NCBI RefSeq assembly: GCF_020080835.1
Contig: NC_058162.1
Location: 9,253,323 to 9,317,322 of the forward strand
DNA length: 64,000 bases
Direction: 5' to 3'
Origin: Cotesia glomerata
Lineage: Eukaryota; Arthropoda; Insecta; Hymenoptera; Braconidae
Shown here piece by piece: positions 48,766 to 61,220 of the stretch (its first letter is position 1; each line of letters opens with the position of its first letter). Under the pieces are notes generated by a model. That model was not told the DNA's origin and ran no database searches. It was given only the letters and a program-made list of their open reading frames with translations. Made by a program: the position numbers and the translations under genes.

Positions 48766-49229
48766 TACGTATACATATTTTTATTTTCTAACAATTGTGT
48801 TTTGTTTTACTTTTAAATTATCATTTAATTTGTTTTTTTAATTGTTTTTAGAATTGATAATGCTTACTAGATTTATTCTTTACGGCGCTATACTAAACTT
48901 TGATAAAAAAAAAAACATGGCGCGTAACCAAAAATCGTGACGATTTTTTTTTACATTGCTATAAAATTTCTCTCATACGTCGATAAAGAAGTTTCACTTC
49001 AAAAATTAATTTTAATTACAGTAATTTTTGAATTCCTTAATTAATTTATGATTTTATACATTTTTCTGTTTCTGAGGTGTCCACGTGGAGTATCAAAAGT
49101 AAATGAATGAAACAACCTATCAGTGAAAGTAGAAAAAATGGTGGCATTGAAAAAAAAGTCGAGGTGTTTGATTTTTGTATGAATTAAGCGTAAAGTTTCC
49201 TGGGGGTGGATTAACTACAGAACTAAATA
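48766..49229. other. AT-rich flank of the composite element
   Basis: Starts with the TA duplication (48766-48767). No gene seen. Confidence 0.45.
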
Positions 49230-49577
49230 CTTACCCCGTTTTACTATACCCCCGTTATACTCAGCCACTGTCTATTGGTTAAGCGCTTTCGTGACGTAAC
49301 GTTGCCGGTCCTCTGTGGAGATCGTGGCACGCGGAGCTTCAGTCTGATCCTGCCTGTCGGACTGAGTTCTTCAATAGAAAGTTTGTTTATTAGAAGAAAC
49401 AGAAGGCCAACACCAAGACCACGAACACGAAGAACAAGAAAATATTTAAAGTCGAACAAAAATAATTTTTTTTTGTTTATTTTTAAAATTTTTAAGACGT
49501 GTCTGATTTAACGACGACTTTGGCTACTCAAGACTCACACTTTTATTCTGTTTCTGCGATTTGCTACAATTTATAAG
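49230..49577 (+). promoter_or_regulatory. Possible promoter and 5' exon of a rightward gene
   Basis: A GC-richer island. ATTGG (inverted CCAAT) and the CRE-like GTGACGTAAC lie around 49274-49300, followed by TTCAGTCTGATCC, which resembles an insect initiator. The block ends with TTTATAAG followed by GTAATT at 49577, a plausible splice donor. The open frame 49275-49511 would begin upstream of the initiator and is probably not translated. If real, the first intron runs into the 49.6-64 kb region. Confidence 0.35.
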
Positions 49578-52500
49578 GTAATTTTTAAATTTATTGTTTG
49601 AGTTTATATAAATTTTTTATCTGAAATTTTGTGCAAATTATTTTTGGTAGAAAATGTAAAACGAAAGTTGAATTATTTTTCTCTTTATAAAAATTAATTT
49701 AGGGGATAAATTAGTAATTTAGGAACATTTGGAGATATTTTTGGTTTTGAATATAAATTTTATTTGGTAATAAAAATAAGTGGATTTTAAAATGAGAAAA
49801 AGTATAACTTGAATGAAGAAGTTTGTTCAAATATTGAGATAAATAAGAGATAAAAGGGGAATTATTTGATTCGTAGCTGTAAAGTTTAGCGAACTTGCAC
49901 TATTTCGTAAGAAGCAACAGGCGAAAAAATATAGTACATTTGATCGATGGTATAATATGTTTTCAGAATATTTATTTGTATGTTCATGAAATGTAGAATT
50001 TATTTTACATTTTTTATATCTGAAAAAATTTTTTCGTGAACTCAAAATTAACTAGTAACTTTGCTATTTAATATTTTTTAATTCATCAGAAATATTTTTC
50101 ACGAAAAATTTATAAATTGTAATTTTGAAAATATTTTTATTCTGGTAAAATTAGCGATTTTAATTTTTTGTTGAGAAATTAAAATCTTAAAATTTCTTTC
50201 GAAAAATTGATAATAATATTTTTTTTTGTTACAAGAAATTGGGGCTAAAAATTTCAATTTCAAGTTAGTGTAGAATATTTTCAGAAACTGCACAATTATT
50301 CCATTAATAAATATTAATATATCGATTCAAATGTTAAATTCGTTCTATATTTTATTTTTTAACAATTATTTTTAATAGTTTCATACATGATTCTTACTTT
50401 TTCAAAAATTGTTTCATTATGACAGAGCAAAATGTAACTATTAATCCGCGGGGTAGTTCTCGCAACAGTACAAGCAGTCAAGCGTTTAAAAGTTTTTAAA
50501 ATTAATCGTCGAAGCATATAAATCATCGGAATTGTGAGTAAAATATAGAAACTTTACGAGTGATTTTTTATCCAGTTATTTGATACCATTTAACTGATAT
50601 GACAGGAAAAACTCTTGACACAGAAATAAAAAAATTATTTTATTAAACCAATGATTGTTATGGAATATTTCATATCGATGACTCAAAATAATTAACGATC
50701 AAATTTATTTATTTATTTTCGGAACTCTCAATTAGATTGTTTTATAATTCAAATAAAATTAGGTAATGTTCAATATATTTTTACATTATTCTTAAGGCAG
50801 CTGTGAGATTCTGTGAAAAATTAATAGCAGAAAATTTCATAAAGGTCTTGAATAATTTAAATTATTCTTCAATCTATTCTAACATTTATCACGTAGAAGA
50901 AATCTAACCGTAAATTAACTATCAAAAATTAATATATTTTCAAAATTAAATCTCAATTTTGTTATTGAAAAATTTTCTAACTAAAAGTTAATAAATTTAC
51001 TGTTCATTAAATGTAAATTGAAAAAAAAAAAAAATTAAATTTTAAAGTGTAACTTTAATAGCTGCTTAAATGAAAATAAATTTGTAATTGTAAATTATAA
51101 AATATTAAATTTATTTATTTAAATTCATACCCAGGTGCAAAAGAAAAAAATAATCTCCGTAGAAGCATTTGAAATAAAAAAGTAATCTAAGTAATTCAAG
51201 CCAATTTTATTGCAAAACTTTTTTATATTATTCATCACCTGGTAAGGTCTTTGTAAGTTTAATTTCTTTTAACAGAGCCACTTTGTAAGCTATAAAACGC
51301 ACCGGAGAGTTTTATAGGAAAATGTCCGTTCTCAATGTAAATTCTTTTAGAACTGACCGATTTAAATATAAAGAACGTTCGGTCAGTCTTTTCCGGGCGA
51401 AAAGTTACAAGGAAAGCAAAAATAAATTTATTTAACAAGAGGAAAATTTTATTGAGGCTTGAGGTAAAAAGTGGTTAAAATTGAAGATGCTAATTTATTT
51501 TAATCAACTTTTTCTGAACCAAGTTCAAGTGATATGTAAAGGAGTGTGACGTCATTAGGCCTCTGACACGTGACGTTAGTGTACTAGTTTATTTTTTTAT
51601 CATGGTTTATTATTGTTGTTATTATTTTATGTATATTGCTATAGAATATAGACAAGTTCTTTTGTTTAAGCCGTAAGGGTGCAGGAGAAAAAGCTCACTC
51701 TTGAGCGATCAAAGAGAATAGAATGGCTCGTATAGGCCTCACTACTTCGGTACTCTGTTAGTATTATTATATAAAATTTATATACAACAAATACATCTAC
51801 TGGTCTCCGATACTTGCTGATGTAGATCATTCATTGGTACGACACTCGCGGCCGACGCTCGCGATGGTTTTAAAACAAAAGCTTTGTCAATTATATACAA
51901 AAATGAACAGAGATATTTATAAAAAATTTTTAATTTCAAGAACAGAGTCAAAAAATTTTTGTACGCAAATTTTATCTCAATAAAGCTTTTTTTTATTGAG
52001 AATCATTTAAAAGAAATCTATACTATTTTTATCTATGAATAATTTTTTTAAAAATAAACTGGAAAAATTTTCTATCGAGCTTTATAAATTATTAATTTTT
52101 TAAAATAAATTTTAAAGGTTAAAATATCTTTGTTATAATGAACCTGTCAATATTTTTGATAGTCCAATAAATATCTAAGAATTTTTCTCAGTTTGACAAG
52201 GCTTAACTCAACAATCGCGAGCCAATCTCACAGGGAAGTTATAACAAAGATAGTGCAACTTATCATCCCGACAGCAGGTACATTACTTTCCCGTAAAGTA
52301 AAACCATTACCTAGAAAATTCAATAAATTTATTGAATCATTCCCTTAACTTATGTATTTATTAATTTCTAACATGTTTTTTTTCTTTATATAACTCAACT
52401 GCGATCGATATTAATTACTATGTTATAAGTTATAAAAAAGAACATTAATGTCATTAGTCGGCCTCTTATTTTAACGCTCTCTATCACCGCACCCGCGTTA

Positions 52501-53759
52501 TACGCCGTTGTGTTAAGTCGTTACTTTCAAGAGCACTTTTGTGAAGCTCTTAAGGATCTTCTATATATCCTTTCCATCTTATATTATCCTCTGTCTGTGT
52601 GTTTACCTCCTGGCACTCCTTTGACTGGCTGACACTTGCCATTCTTTCATTAATGTCCTTTACTTCCACTTGTTATTTTATGAATAACTAATTATTCAAT
52701 GTTTTCATTAAATTCTTCTGTTAATTTTTCAATATCGTTTTCTTAATGCATCAAAGTTATGAATTTTATAAGAACTTTTCATTTTTTTGTTGCTAATTAA
52801 TTTATATCGACTTATAAAAGCTTCTATAATTTTTATATTAATAGTTTTCATTTAATTATTTTGCTAAAACTTGAACCAATACCAAGCCTGATTAAAAAAA
52901 ATAAAATAAATATCTCAGTAAACAAAATTCCGTGAAAAAATTTCAGCAAAGAAATCGAATATTTCTTCGCTTTTTGAGTAGACTGTTTTTGAAATAGCAC
53001 GTAAACGGATTTAGTTTTTTAAAAAGATGGTTATTCAAACTCTATCCTGGATGTGTAGGCTTCCAACAGAATAAAGAACGAAAATGTATAGATATAGCTG
53101 CGAATGAAGTAAACTAAAAGAAAAAAAAGGTTAGTGGAATAAAATACAAGATAAAGAAGCTCTCAAGCAATTTCTCCGAATGAAAAGGTATTTGCGAATC
53201 TTTGAATCTCGGAGTGTCACATCATATATTTACCCTTATGGATTTTTTGTAATGTAGTATATTATATTTGAGCTTATCTGAATACATGCGTGAAATATTT
53301 ATTTAGCTTATAGCTTGCTGGCTATAGAAAAAATTATATTATTAAATAATACATTACTATCACGATCGACTAAGGACGGAATTTTTAATTTAAATTTTCA
53401 CTCGTCTGGACTATAATAATAATAATTAAATCAAAGTAAACTTACTCAATGCAAAGTAAAAAAATAATTATAAGCTGGTTAATTTCTCAAAAAGAGCGCA
53501 GAAACACTTGCAATAAATAAGATTTTATAAATTGTGTACTTTCTGATTAATTTAATTAATTATTGGACAAAATTAATATATTGTTTTTTATATAACTATG
53601 TACAATGTAAATTCTAAAAATATTTTTAATGATGGCTGTAAGGGTATAATCTCTTTTAATACGCTTTAAATAAATAAATGAATAAAAATAAATCTATTGT
53701 TATGTAAAAGTAAATGAATTTTTCAGGTGATATTCAAAATTAAAAATTTGAAAAACGGT
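49578..53759. other. Long AT-rich non-coding stretch
   Basis: No supported gene. Less AT-biased islands lie at 50440-50520, 51240-51420 (with a 36-codon frame from ATGTCCGTTCTC, no known family), 51540-51870 (GTGACGTCATT, a CRE) and 52470-52630. They could be regulatory sites or untranslated exons. Confidence 0.4.
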
Positions 53760-54440
53760 TGACTTACAGGCCATGTCTGGAATTTTTCGCTTTTTTTCGA
53801 GCTTGAAACCTTCGAAAATCATCCAGTTAGTTAATCTTCGAGCTCAAAAATTCAAAAGTTATGACAAAAAAATTATTATTTAGAAGTTTTTAAATGGCTA
53901 TAACTTTTGAATGCTTTGTTCGAATTTGATTAGCTTGACATCATTCGACGCAGTTTTTGAGTGTAAAAAATTGTATATGAGATCTTGAGTCGGTCAATCG
54001 AAGAATTAAAAAGTTATCTCAAAAAAATGACTATGTAAAATTTTTCAAAGGTTTTAATTTTTGAACGCGTCCTTCGATTTTAACTTACTTGGCGGCATTC
54101 GACGCAGTTTGTTTTTTAACAACAAAAAAGTGTATTTGATGTCTGGAATTGATTAGTCAAATATTTTAAAAGTTATTTAGAAAAAACTTAAAAAAAAATT
54201 TTTTTTTGGTTTTTTATTTTTTAAATATCTTTGAAACGGCTCGATCGATTGACTTCAAAATCTAACCAGTTTGAATTCTCAATGATCACTTTTGAACGCC
54301 GTTTCATTTATCTCGTTCGGTTAATTTGTTTTAAAAATATACGACAAAATTTTATTTACACAAAACGTGGAGATGTGATGAAAACTCGCATTCTCAAAAT
54401 CGGACCGAAATCGATAACTTGCTACTTTTGAAAATTCAAT
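53760..54440. repeat. Diverged tandem units with TTCGACGCAGTTTTT motif
   Basis: Three or four units of roughly 150-170 bp, each with a CATTCGACGCAGTTT core, a ...GTCAATCGAAG or ...GATTAGTCAAA segment and AAAAGTTAT. The same motif is found at 35826-36178. The open frame at 54231-54431 lies within the last unit and is not a gene. Confidence 0.5.
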
Positions 54441-54743
54441 TTTTAATTTTCAAAGCGGTAAGTTAAAAATTAGTTGATTATTGGGTAATATATATGTGGA
54501 TGTGATACATTTTTATATGAGCCAGACGAGTGATTTTGTGGAAATTACGGCGTAAACTGAGACATCAGAAATATCGTGTACAACAAGGGCAAAGGGCTTT
54601 ATTTCAATCACGGGGCTAGATTGAGCGTGACTTTACAACCACTGAGCTTTTATGCGTTTTTCGTTTCAGTATAAAAAATATAAATGTTGATTTTCTTTTT
54701 TATGTCAAATTTAAATTTTATGTTTCATTTATATTCATTTAAC

Positions 54744-54749
<6 letters not shown>

Positions 54750-54788
<39 letters not shown>
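54750..54788. repeat. (TA)n microsatellite, left of foldback
   Basis: About 19 TA units, continuing after the foldback at 54954-54974. The foldback therefore inserted into, or grew together with, a TA array. Confidence 0.9.
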
Positions 54789-54791
<3 letters not shown>

Positions 54792-54953
54792 TGATAGAAG
54801 GATTTCTTAAAATTTAAGAAGATTTCTTTTGTATTTAAGAAATCATTTCTTAAACATCATTTCTTAGTATTTAAAAATATTTCTTTTATTTAAGAAATGA
54901 TTTCTTAAATACAAAGAAATCTTCTTAAATGTTAAGAAATCCTTCTATCAGTG
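54789..54953. repeat. 165-bp near-perfect foldback MITE
   Basis: Runs from CACTGATAGAAGGATTTCTT to its exact inverse AAGAAATCCTTCTATCAGTG. Nearly the whole length pairs with itself through repeated TTAAGAAATGATTTCTTAA-like motifs. It begins with CACTG like MITE family A but has a different interior. It is flanked by TA arrays. Confidence 0.88.
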
Positions 54954-55900
54954 TATATATATATATATATATATAAATTTACGTATCAGTTTTGCAGAGA
55001 ATGAAAAATATTTCAATTAAAAATTTTATTTTAAACTATATGAGATCTATTTTAATGTCACAATAAATAAAATTTATTGTGACATTAAAATTTTTGAATA
55101 TTATCGACAATTATAATCAGAAATTTTTATTCAAACGTGACTAATAAAAATTTTTAATATTTTGGGCAATATTATTATTTATTTTTTTACTATAATAATA
55201 ATATTCATTAATTAAATTGATGATTATTTTTTCATAAAAAATTACGAATTCATTCGCTCACCTCAAATCGAATATTAAACTCTCCACGCAAGCAAAAGCT
55301 CAAAAGTTATTCGTCACAATTTGAAAAGTATCTCTTTTAAAATATCCCATTGTTTATTGTTTCTTCGATGCATTTATCTTCATTGTTTCGCGCTATATTT
55401 ATAACTTGAAAATTAAATTGTCGGCTTATTTTAAATTCCATATTTCAACAATAAAACAAAGTACTGCCTATTGAATATTCGCATAAATATTTATAGAACC
55501 ATAAATATTCATTTAACATGAATGTTTTCGTTTATTGAATCATGAGACATGAGACAATAGACGTAATACTCTCGAAAATCAAAAACTATTTCCAGTGTTT
55601 AGAAGAATGTCTCGGTTTATTCTGATATGTAATTTATAACATGCCTCGCATCCGAAATATCTGTGGTATTTATTCTTGGTATCCAAGATTCTATTGTCAA
55701 TACAGTTATTACATGAATTGTCTTACGAAATTCCTTTATAAATTGTGCTTAGTAGAACAACAATTTCCGCCCCCTCTTATTTTGACGGTCGTCTGTTTTT
55801 ATTTTTTAAACATTATCGACAAAAAATTAAAGATGAAAATAAACTCACTTCTATTAGTTCCTTAGGAAAAAAATTAAATAAGTTGTAAAAATTGTTACAA
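54954..55900. other. AT-rich non-coding stretch
   Basis: No gene supported. The 74-residue frame at 55641-55865 has no family resemblance I can see. A short palindrome (AATTTATTGTGACATTAAAA and its inverse) lies at about 55050-55092. Confidence 0.45.
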
Positions 55901-57515
55901 TGAGTCAAAACACGTCAAGTGGACCCCCCTTTTACCACTTGGTGATAGAAAACTTATTAAAATATAATTATCGAAAGTAGTCATACCTATAAATCATCCC
56001 TCAAAACAGTTTTTGAAAATTTTGAATTTAACAACAATTTTTTTAATAATAAAAATTTTCGGTACTTTTAATTAAAAAATAAATTGTGAAAAAGCTATTG
56101 AAGATAACTTAACGGAATTTTCAGTGATTATAGTAAAATATCTATATTTTCACATAAAATTCTTTTGCAAATTTAATTTGTTTATTATCATATTTTTTAT
56201 TAACTTTTAAGTAAACAAATTGAAATTTTAATGACTTCTCAGTACGATAATCGAATTTTTCTTTTTTAGTAATACGCGTTGTACATTTAAGTTCTTTATT
56301 TCGAAATAAAATTTCACTGCCCGGTATTAGTTTAAATGATATGAATTTTTATATGATGCAGCGGCGAACGGTACAAGTGCTCTGCGCGCTACTGAGCTTA
56401 TATTATAGCCGTTCACGCTGTAGATCGCTACAAATTACATAATTATTTAATAAATGATTTTTACAATTCAATTTTTTTTATTTTTATTTATACTTTTAAC
56501 AATATTTGTACAGAGTAATCAAAATATATTTATTAAAGCATTATTTAGATTTAACAGTAGAATAAAATAAACATTTTAATAGAATATAGTAAAAAAATCA
56601 ATTAATGCCTTAAAATAGTTCTTAATTTTTTTTTCTGTTGTTTCTTAAGTACTACATTTGTAATACTTTTTTCATCTTCGAAGAAAACTTAGCATTTTAG
56701 GGAGTCTTTATTGACCCTTTCGAAAAAATGAAATTGACGCGTATTTTTTAATGTGAATGCTTGATCATGTCACGATTTGTAAATCTAAAAAAAAATTAAG
56801 AACTAATTTAAGGCATTAATTGATTTTTTCATTATATTTCATTAAAATGTTTATTTTATTCTACTGTTAAACCTAAATAATACTTTAATAAATATACTTT
56901 GATTACTCTGTGCAAATATTGTTAAAAGTATAAATAAAAATAAAAAAAATTGAATTGTAAAAATCATTTATTAAATAATTGTGTAATTTGTAGCGATCTA
57001 CAGCCTTAACGGCTAAGCTCAGTAGCGCGCGGAGCACTTGTACTGCTCGCCGCTGCGTCATATAAAAATTCATATTATTTAAACTAATACCGGGCAGTGA
57101 AATTTTATTTCTAAATAAAGAACTTAAATGTATAACGAGTATTACTAAAAAAAAAATTCGATTATCGTACTGAGAAGACATTAAAATTTCAATTTGTTTA
57201 TTTAAAAATTAATAAAAAATATGATAATAAACGAATTAAATTTGCAAAAGAATTTTATGTGAAAATATCGATATTTTACTATAATCGCTGAAAATTTCGT
57301 TAAGTTATGTTCAATAGCTTTTTCACAATTTATTTTTTAATTAAAAGTACCAAAAATTTTTATTGTTAAAAAAATTGTTGTTAAATTCAAAATTTTCAAA
57401 AACTGTTTTAAGGTATGATTTTTAGGTATGAATACTTTTGATAATTATATTTTAATAAGTTTTCTATCACCAAGTGGTAAAAGGGGGGTGGGTCCACTTG
57501 ACGTGTTTTGACTCA
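55901..57515. mobile_element. 1.6-kb foldback element with ~0.73-kb inverted arms
   Basis: The left arm, 55901-56634, starts TGAGTCAAAACACGTCAAGT. The right arm, 56787-57515, is its inverse. The arms match at high identity, including a GC-richer segment with CAGCGGCGAACGG/CGCGCTACTGAGCTTA (left about 56360-56430, right about 57000-57060). The spacer is only about 150 bp (56635-56786) and has no transposase. The open frame at 56903-57181 lies in one arm and is broken in the other. No target duplication is obvious at the junctions. Probably a non-autonomous Foldback-type or long-TIR element. Confidence 0.85.
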
Positions 57516-59687
57516 ATATTAACAGAAAAAAATTTTAACACTGAAAATAAATTAATTTTTTTTTGTTCAGATGGCAATAAAAATTCATGATTTTTTTAGT
57601 GATAATTTAATTAAGAAAATGTTTTAAATTTATCTTTGAAAATAATTGCAAAAAAATGTAAATTGTGGTTAAGATGTAGGATCAAAGTAACGATAAAAAT
57701 TTATAATCAACATTCCACTGATAGTTTTAAAGTTACGGAGATAAGCCAAGGATCCATTGAATTAAATCTTCATAATTAAATTTTTTAAAAATGTTATCAT
57801 CGCTTCAAAAGTTTTATTTTTAGTCAAAAATATGTTATCAAAAAAAATATTATCTTCACAATATTATTAGATTGGCGCTAGGATCGAACTTAGACCTTTC
57901 TCATAAGGAGCGACCCTTTTTAAAATTCAGCTTTGATGGTTTTAGGCCGTACCATTTTACGTACAATAATGTCTTTAAAAATACAAAATATAGTAATAAT
58001 TTATAAAAATTATAGCCTTGAATATAAACATAAATAGATAATAGGAAACTATTTTCGTGATGATAAAAATATTGAAGATTTAATCTTGTTTATTAAAAAA
58101 AATATGTAAATAATTTTTTAACATTATTACGGTAGGGTTAAAGCTAGCGGAGAGAGAAATTGCGATAGAAAGTGATGAAGCAAAAAAGGCAAATATAATT
58201 TCAGGGCTCTTAACCTGTAGTCTTACTAAGCAGGCAAGTTTTCCACTAACGGGCTCGCTAATCCAATGGTAATTGGACGGTACTCATTTAACGCCTGGAC
58301 TTAATCCAACCTTTTAGCGCCTCGGGACTCTGCCCTGGGAAGTGGATAAAATATAAATAAACACTCTTTTAAATTTCCTTTTCTTTTTTCAATTATCTTT
58401 GCTTACAATTTTTTTTTCTTTTTTAAATAAAAACTATAGAGAAACTAGTAGAAAAATAGTACCAGAGTATAAAATAAAAGATAAAGGGCATAGATAAACA
58501 TGAGTTGCTTTGCAAAAGATACTTACGGGCAATCGCTCGACAGTTAAAATAAAAGTCCAAGCATTTTGTTTGCCTTTACCTCGAACTACTTACAGTAATT
58601 TTATTGTTTTTTCAAACATCTAAACTATTTTTTCACGATAATGAATTTCATTTTATTGTTATACAATATTTTTTATTCGTATTTTTCTCTGGTTATTTGA
58701 GCATCTATTGTTGGACTTTTTAAAAGAAAAATAATTTCAATCTTGAGTAAACTCTAAATTTTATAATTTAGTGCTTGCAGTGTTGTTTCCAAAAATATTT
58801 GTTTAAATTTATTTATATTTATATGGTATAAAATTAAAATACAATTACTGCTGTATCAATAGAAGTTTGAAGATTGTTGCATCAGCATTTCTATTCAGAC
58901 TCTGACTTGAGAATAATTTAGTTTTTAAATCGTTCTTCTAGTCAGTGAGCTTAAGTAAGAAAAATAAATCGTTGCGGTTTTATTTAGGAAAAATATTTAC
59001 TGAAAAGTTCAGCGTTTTGGTAAGACGGATTTTAATAATGAATTTTTTTGTTATTTACAGATGAAGAAAATGTTTTTAAATTAATTAAAATTTTTAATTT
59101 AATTTTCAAAAAAAAATGTATCATAAATTATAATCGTTATTTTCGATACATGGCGTCAAGTAAAGGATTTTGGTAAACTTGAATTTGCACTAAGAGCTTA
59201 AGATTATCTAGAATCCGCAATGGGATCAAATGCGTCGTTTTACGGATGAGCTAAGCGAATTATCTAAGAAAACATTAATTTAAACAAAAAAAATATTTTT
59301 TTTTAAGAATTTTTATAAAAAACTAAGTAAAATTAGAGGAAATAAATTCTCTTTAGAATTGATCACTGTTAGTGAGTATTTGAACATTGAGATATAAAGA
59401 GATTCATTTGATGCGCGTAATCACTAGTTATTGCATCATACTACAATAAATGGATTTAATTAAAGGAACGCGTTATTGATGATTAATATTTATTGGAGAG
59501 ATGAAAATTCTGATATTGGTTTTAATATTACACGAATTTAATATGCAAATAAAAATTTATTTCTGCGCATTCGAGATTTATTGTACGTGATCATTATCTT
59601 CAATGGTTATCGAGAAATAATATTTTTACTATTTAATACGACAAAATGTGAAAATAATGAAAATTAATTAATTTGTTTCTCAAAATA
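57516..59687. other. AT-rich stretch with a tRNA-like scrap and a GC-richer block
   Basis: On the minus strand near 57955-57870, TGGTACGGCCTAAAACC and, about 50 bases later, AAGTTCGATCCTAG resemble degraded A and B boxes, perhaps a SINE remnant. A GC-richer block at 58200-58345 follows TTTCAG but has stops in every plus frame. No gene supported. Confidence 0.35.
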
Positions 59688-59850
59688 CACACAGTAAAAA
59701 ATTTTGCGTCATTGCGTCAAAAAATTTTTATGTTAAATATTTAACACTTTTTTGTGTTGATTTAACAGAATAAATATTTAATTTACACATAAAAGTGTTA
59801 AATATTTAACACTAAGTTTTTTGACGGAATGACTCAAAATTATTTACTGA
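59688..59850. repeat. MITE family B, copy 2
   Basis: CACACAGTAAAAAATTTTGC, then TTAAATATTTAACACTTTTT, and a mirrored right end. Same family as 19018-19157; the right terminus is diverged. Confidence 0.72.
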
Positions 59851-61054
59851 GCAGTGTTGATCTTTTTCAAATTTTTGACTACAAACAAATGAATTTTTTT
59901 TTTGATTAAGTCAATTGCTTTTTACAAACGTCGGCATTCTGTGAAATTTAATTAAGAGCATGTAATACAGTCTGTTGTCGGTAATTCAGTTTGGACTAGT
60001 GATAACAAATGCCAATTGAATATATCGGATTATTCAAAAATTTGAATATTCTCTGTCCTACATGTTCTTAAGAATGTGAGTTTTGACTCAAAGAATATTC
60101 ACTTATTTGATCTCTATTCATTTATTAATAAGCTCAATAATATCAGCTTTCATGTTTACATCAATCTAATTACGTTTTTTGAAGGTTAAAAAGTGTGTAA
60201 TGTTATTAAAAAAAAATAAAACAAAATAAAATAAGTTATACTACACAATTTGGTATTATTAAATATAGCAGTTGAAATTGCTAATATTATTTGATTGGAA
60301 TAAATTATTCGTTTGTTTGAAATAAACGAATTATTTGTGATCGAGAATCCTAATTTAAGACAAATATTCAAAATGTCCCTGTTTATATAAATTTATGTTA
60401 TTTTAGACCTTTACGGTTTCATTTAATTAACCTTTGACTTTTCATTCGATTTCGAAGTAGTAATTTTAATTAAGCTCGTTGAAAAAAAAAAAAAAAAAAA
60501 AAAAAAAACAACTGATAATTTTATTTTATCAATCATTTGCATTTTTAAGGAGAAGGCGCTGAAATGCTGACCAAAAATTAATTTTCTTTTATTTTTTTAT
60601 AAATTTTAAATTTAATTGGTATATTATTACTGATAAAAAACTTGATATTTAATGATGTTTATTAACTGCTAACAAATTGTTTTTTAACAGTTAATGATTT
60701 AAAACACATTTATGATAATTATATAAATTATTTATCAAATTTTGAAAGGTATTTCGGAATTATTTTCAAAATTTTATTTCACTTATTATTGTGATGTAAT
60801 TTTTTCATTAGTATTAAAAAAAATCTGATGAAGTTTGCAAATTATTTTATTCAGTTCTCTGAATCGTGAATAAAAAATTCCTTCGGATGCGAGTATTACA
60901 AAAATGTAACATTATTAATTAAAAAAAAAAAAAGGATAAATCTTTGCTCAAAAATTCACTGAAAATCCGGTAGCATAAAAATGTAGGAAAACACCTACAC
61001 CTAAAAAATTACAATGTGTCAGATAAATAAAGAAAACATTATTCAACTTTAACA
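59851..61054. other. AT-rich non-coding stretch
   Basis: Contains a run of about 27 A at 60482-60508. No gene supported. Confidence 0.45.
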
Positions 61055-61220
61055 GCCGAGACCAGTGATTGCAGTTTCAATCGGCTTAGCGAAACGAATG
61101 GAAATTTTGAAAAAACGTTTTTAGAGATAATAGATAATTTAATAAACTATTTCACCACAAAGCGTTTTTTTCAAAAATTTCATTCGTTTCGTGAAACCAA
61201 TCGAAGCTGCAATTGCTCTG
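61055..61220. repeat. Imperfect foldback repeat
   Basis: TTGCAGTTTCAATCGGCTTA and GCGAAACGAATGGAAATTTT on the left pair with CATTCGTTTCGTGAAACCAA and CGAAGCTGCAATTG on the right, around an AT-rich loop. Likely a MITE. The minus-strand open frame at 61139-61327 crosses it and is not supported. Confidence 0.6.

Noticed and set aside
56903..57181. 92-residue open frame in the right arm of the foldback element
   Set aside because: The matching frame in the left arm (56250-56530) is broken, and the sequence is part of a non-coding inverted repeat.
57870..57955. tRNA gene on the minus strand
   Set aside because: A B-box-like AAGTTCGATCC is present, but the A box is poor and the arms do not pair; at most a SINE remnant.
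58200..58345. GC-richer block after TTTCAG as a possible exon
   Set aside because: Stops occur in all three plus frames within about 25 codons, and the minus frames are also short.
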